Below, in pieces: positions 4,903 to 5,337 of a stretch of 5,337 bases of DNA. This DNA comes from an uncultured bacterium (GTDB taxonomy: Bacteria; Patescibacteriota; Minisyncoccia; Phycocordibacterales; UBA1006). The DNA is taken from contig CALDKO010000042.1 of assembly GCA_937898165.1 (NCBI GenBank), positions 1 through 5,337 of the forward strand, read 5' to 3'. Positions within the stretch are counted from its first letter, which is position 1. The number at the start of each line of letters is the position of its first letter. Both the position numbers and the translations under genes were made by a program. Below the pieces are notes generated by a model. It was not told the origin of the DNA. It did no database searches and was given only the letters and a program-made list of their open reading frames with translations.

Positions 4903-5337
4903 TTAATAAAAATCTGGGTATATATCTTCAGAAAAAAATTCGAGATTTTTAGGATCATCTTTAAGATCTAAATCAATACATATATCGGTTTTTTCTCCCG
5001 ATTTAAGTATCTTATCGCTTGTTCTATTTTTATATGAATAAGGTGCTATATCACTACTATACCCACTTCTCTGAACTCTTATGTCATAATTCACACGTTT
5101 TAAGACTTTATGTGTTTTATTTTCAATCGTTATAAATATCTTTCTTTGTGCAAGTTCTGCTTTTGCGGCATCCATGTTAATATCTTCCAATTCATAACCT
5201 CGTTCAATAAGACCATTCAGAATCTCGACCTTATTAAGACCTGAAGGAGCTTCACTTAGAATCATATTTATCTTTTCCTTACTTAATCTAATACCATTTA
5301 CAGGAAAATAAATTTCACAATCATCTGGACTATATCT
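4903..5337 (-). CDS. Unrecognised protein, C-terminal part (5' end outside window)
   Basis: The frame is open to the right edge, so at least 144 codons are present and the ATG at 5263-5265 is most likely an internal Met: 24 further in-frame codons precede it. I do not recognise the family. The visible part has a charged, probably helical segment (about visible residues 15-65, including ILSEAPSGLNKVEILNGLIERGYELEDINMD in two blocks). A likely beta-rich segment follows: ITIENKTHKVLKRVNYDIRV, then SGYSSDIAPYSY and SDKILKSGEKTDIC. The pattern NkT.K.i..V.....GySsdia..Y.SdkIl..GE...C is reminiscent of small beta-sandwich domains found in assorted bacterial envelope proteins, but this is a weak resemblance from memory. 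No membrane segment or signal is visible in this part. It ends in an acidic tail (DLKDDP, SEDIYPDFY). Its own terminator follows, so it is probably not co-transcribed with fusA. Confidence 0.75.
   Translation of the reverse strand, partial: RYSPDDCEIYFPVNGIRLSKEKINMILSEAPSGLNKVEILNGLIERGYELEDINMDAAKAELAQRKIFITIENKTHKVLKRVNYDIRVQRSGYSSDIAPYSYKNRTSDKILKSGEKTDICIDLDLKDDPKNLEFFSEDIYPDFY

Noticed and set aside
5263..5265. ATG as the start of the right-edge gene
   Set aside because: The frame stays open for 24 more codons to the window edge with protein-like composition, and no Shine-Dalgarno or promoter precedes this ATG.
1..5337. UGA recoding as in Gracilibacteria/SR1
   Set aside because: DnaE, EF-G and the surface protein read through with no in-frame UGA, and all four coding regions end in TAA.
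1..5337. Defence system, prophage or insertion sequence
   Set aside because: No transposase, integrase, nuclease or phage-like genes and no terminal inverted repeats were seen. Two of the four genes are core housekeeping genes.

Overview
The window looks like a stretch of bacterial chromosome, AT-rich, read with the standard genetic code, and with short intergenic gaps. The likeliest source is a member of the Candidate Phyla Radiation (Patescibacteria, e.g. a Parcubacteria-type lineage). The main clue is the large surface protein in the middle. It combines Trp-rich 'WG(E)xxGWIN' repeats, a Cys-flanked 'DGIDNDxDGLxDxxxDPGC' element, a Pro/Thr linker and carboxypeptidase-regulatory-like beta domains set between membrane segments. 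I associate this combination with those genomes from general knowledge, not from a search. UGA is not used as a sense codon in any gene here, which argues against the UGA-recoding Gracilibacteria/SR1 lineages.

Layout. (1) Positions 1-771, + strand: the C-terminal 256 codons of DnaE, the replicative DNA polymerase III alpha subunit, entering from the left edge. (2) Positions 774-799: a strong hairpin with T-tracts on both strands, serving as a shared terminator for two convergent genes. (3) Positions 808-2514, - strand: a 568-residue secreted or membrane-anchored surface protein of unknown function, with a good extended -10 promoter just upstream. (4) Positions 2598-2629: a perfect 32-bp palindrome that terminates fusA. 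(5) Positions 2635-4785, - strand: fusA, a complete elongation factor G. (6) Positions 4786-4902: a compact control region with two mutually exclusive terminator hairpins, then candidate fusA promoters and a short leader. (7) Positions 4903-5337, - strand: the C-terminal end of an unrecognised protein running off the right edge.

The genes do not form a pathway. Each appears to be its own transcription unit, bounded by a terminator: a replication enzyme, a surface protein and a translation factor sit side by side. fusA is not next to rpsL, rpsG or tuf here, so it lies outside the usual str operon arrangement on both sides. No mobile element, tRNA, rRNA or CRISPR was seen. No gap between genes exceeds about 120 bases. 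The most interesting material is the surface protein (exact 34-residue repeat spacing, a recently duplicated 48-bp linker repeat, puzzling topology) and the overlapping hairpins ahead of fusA.
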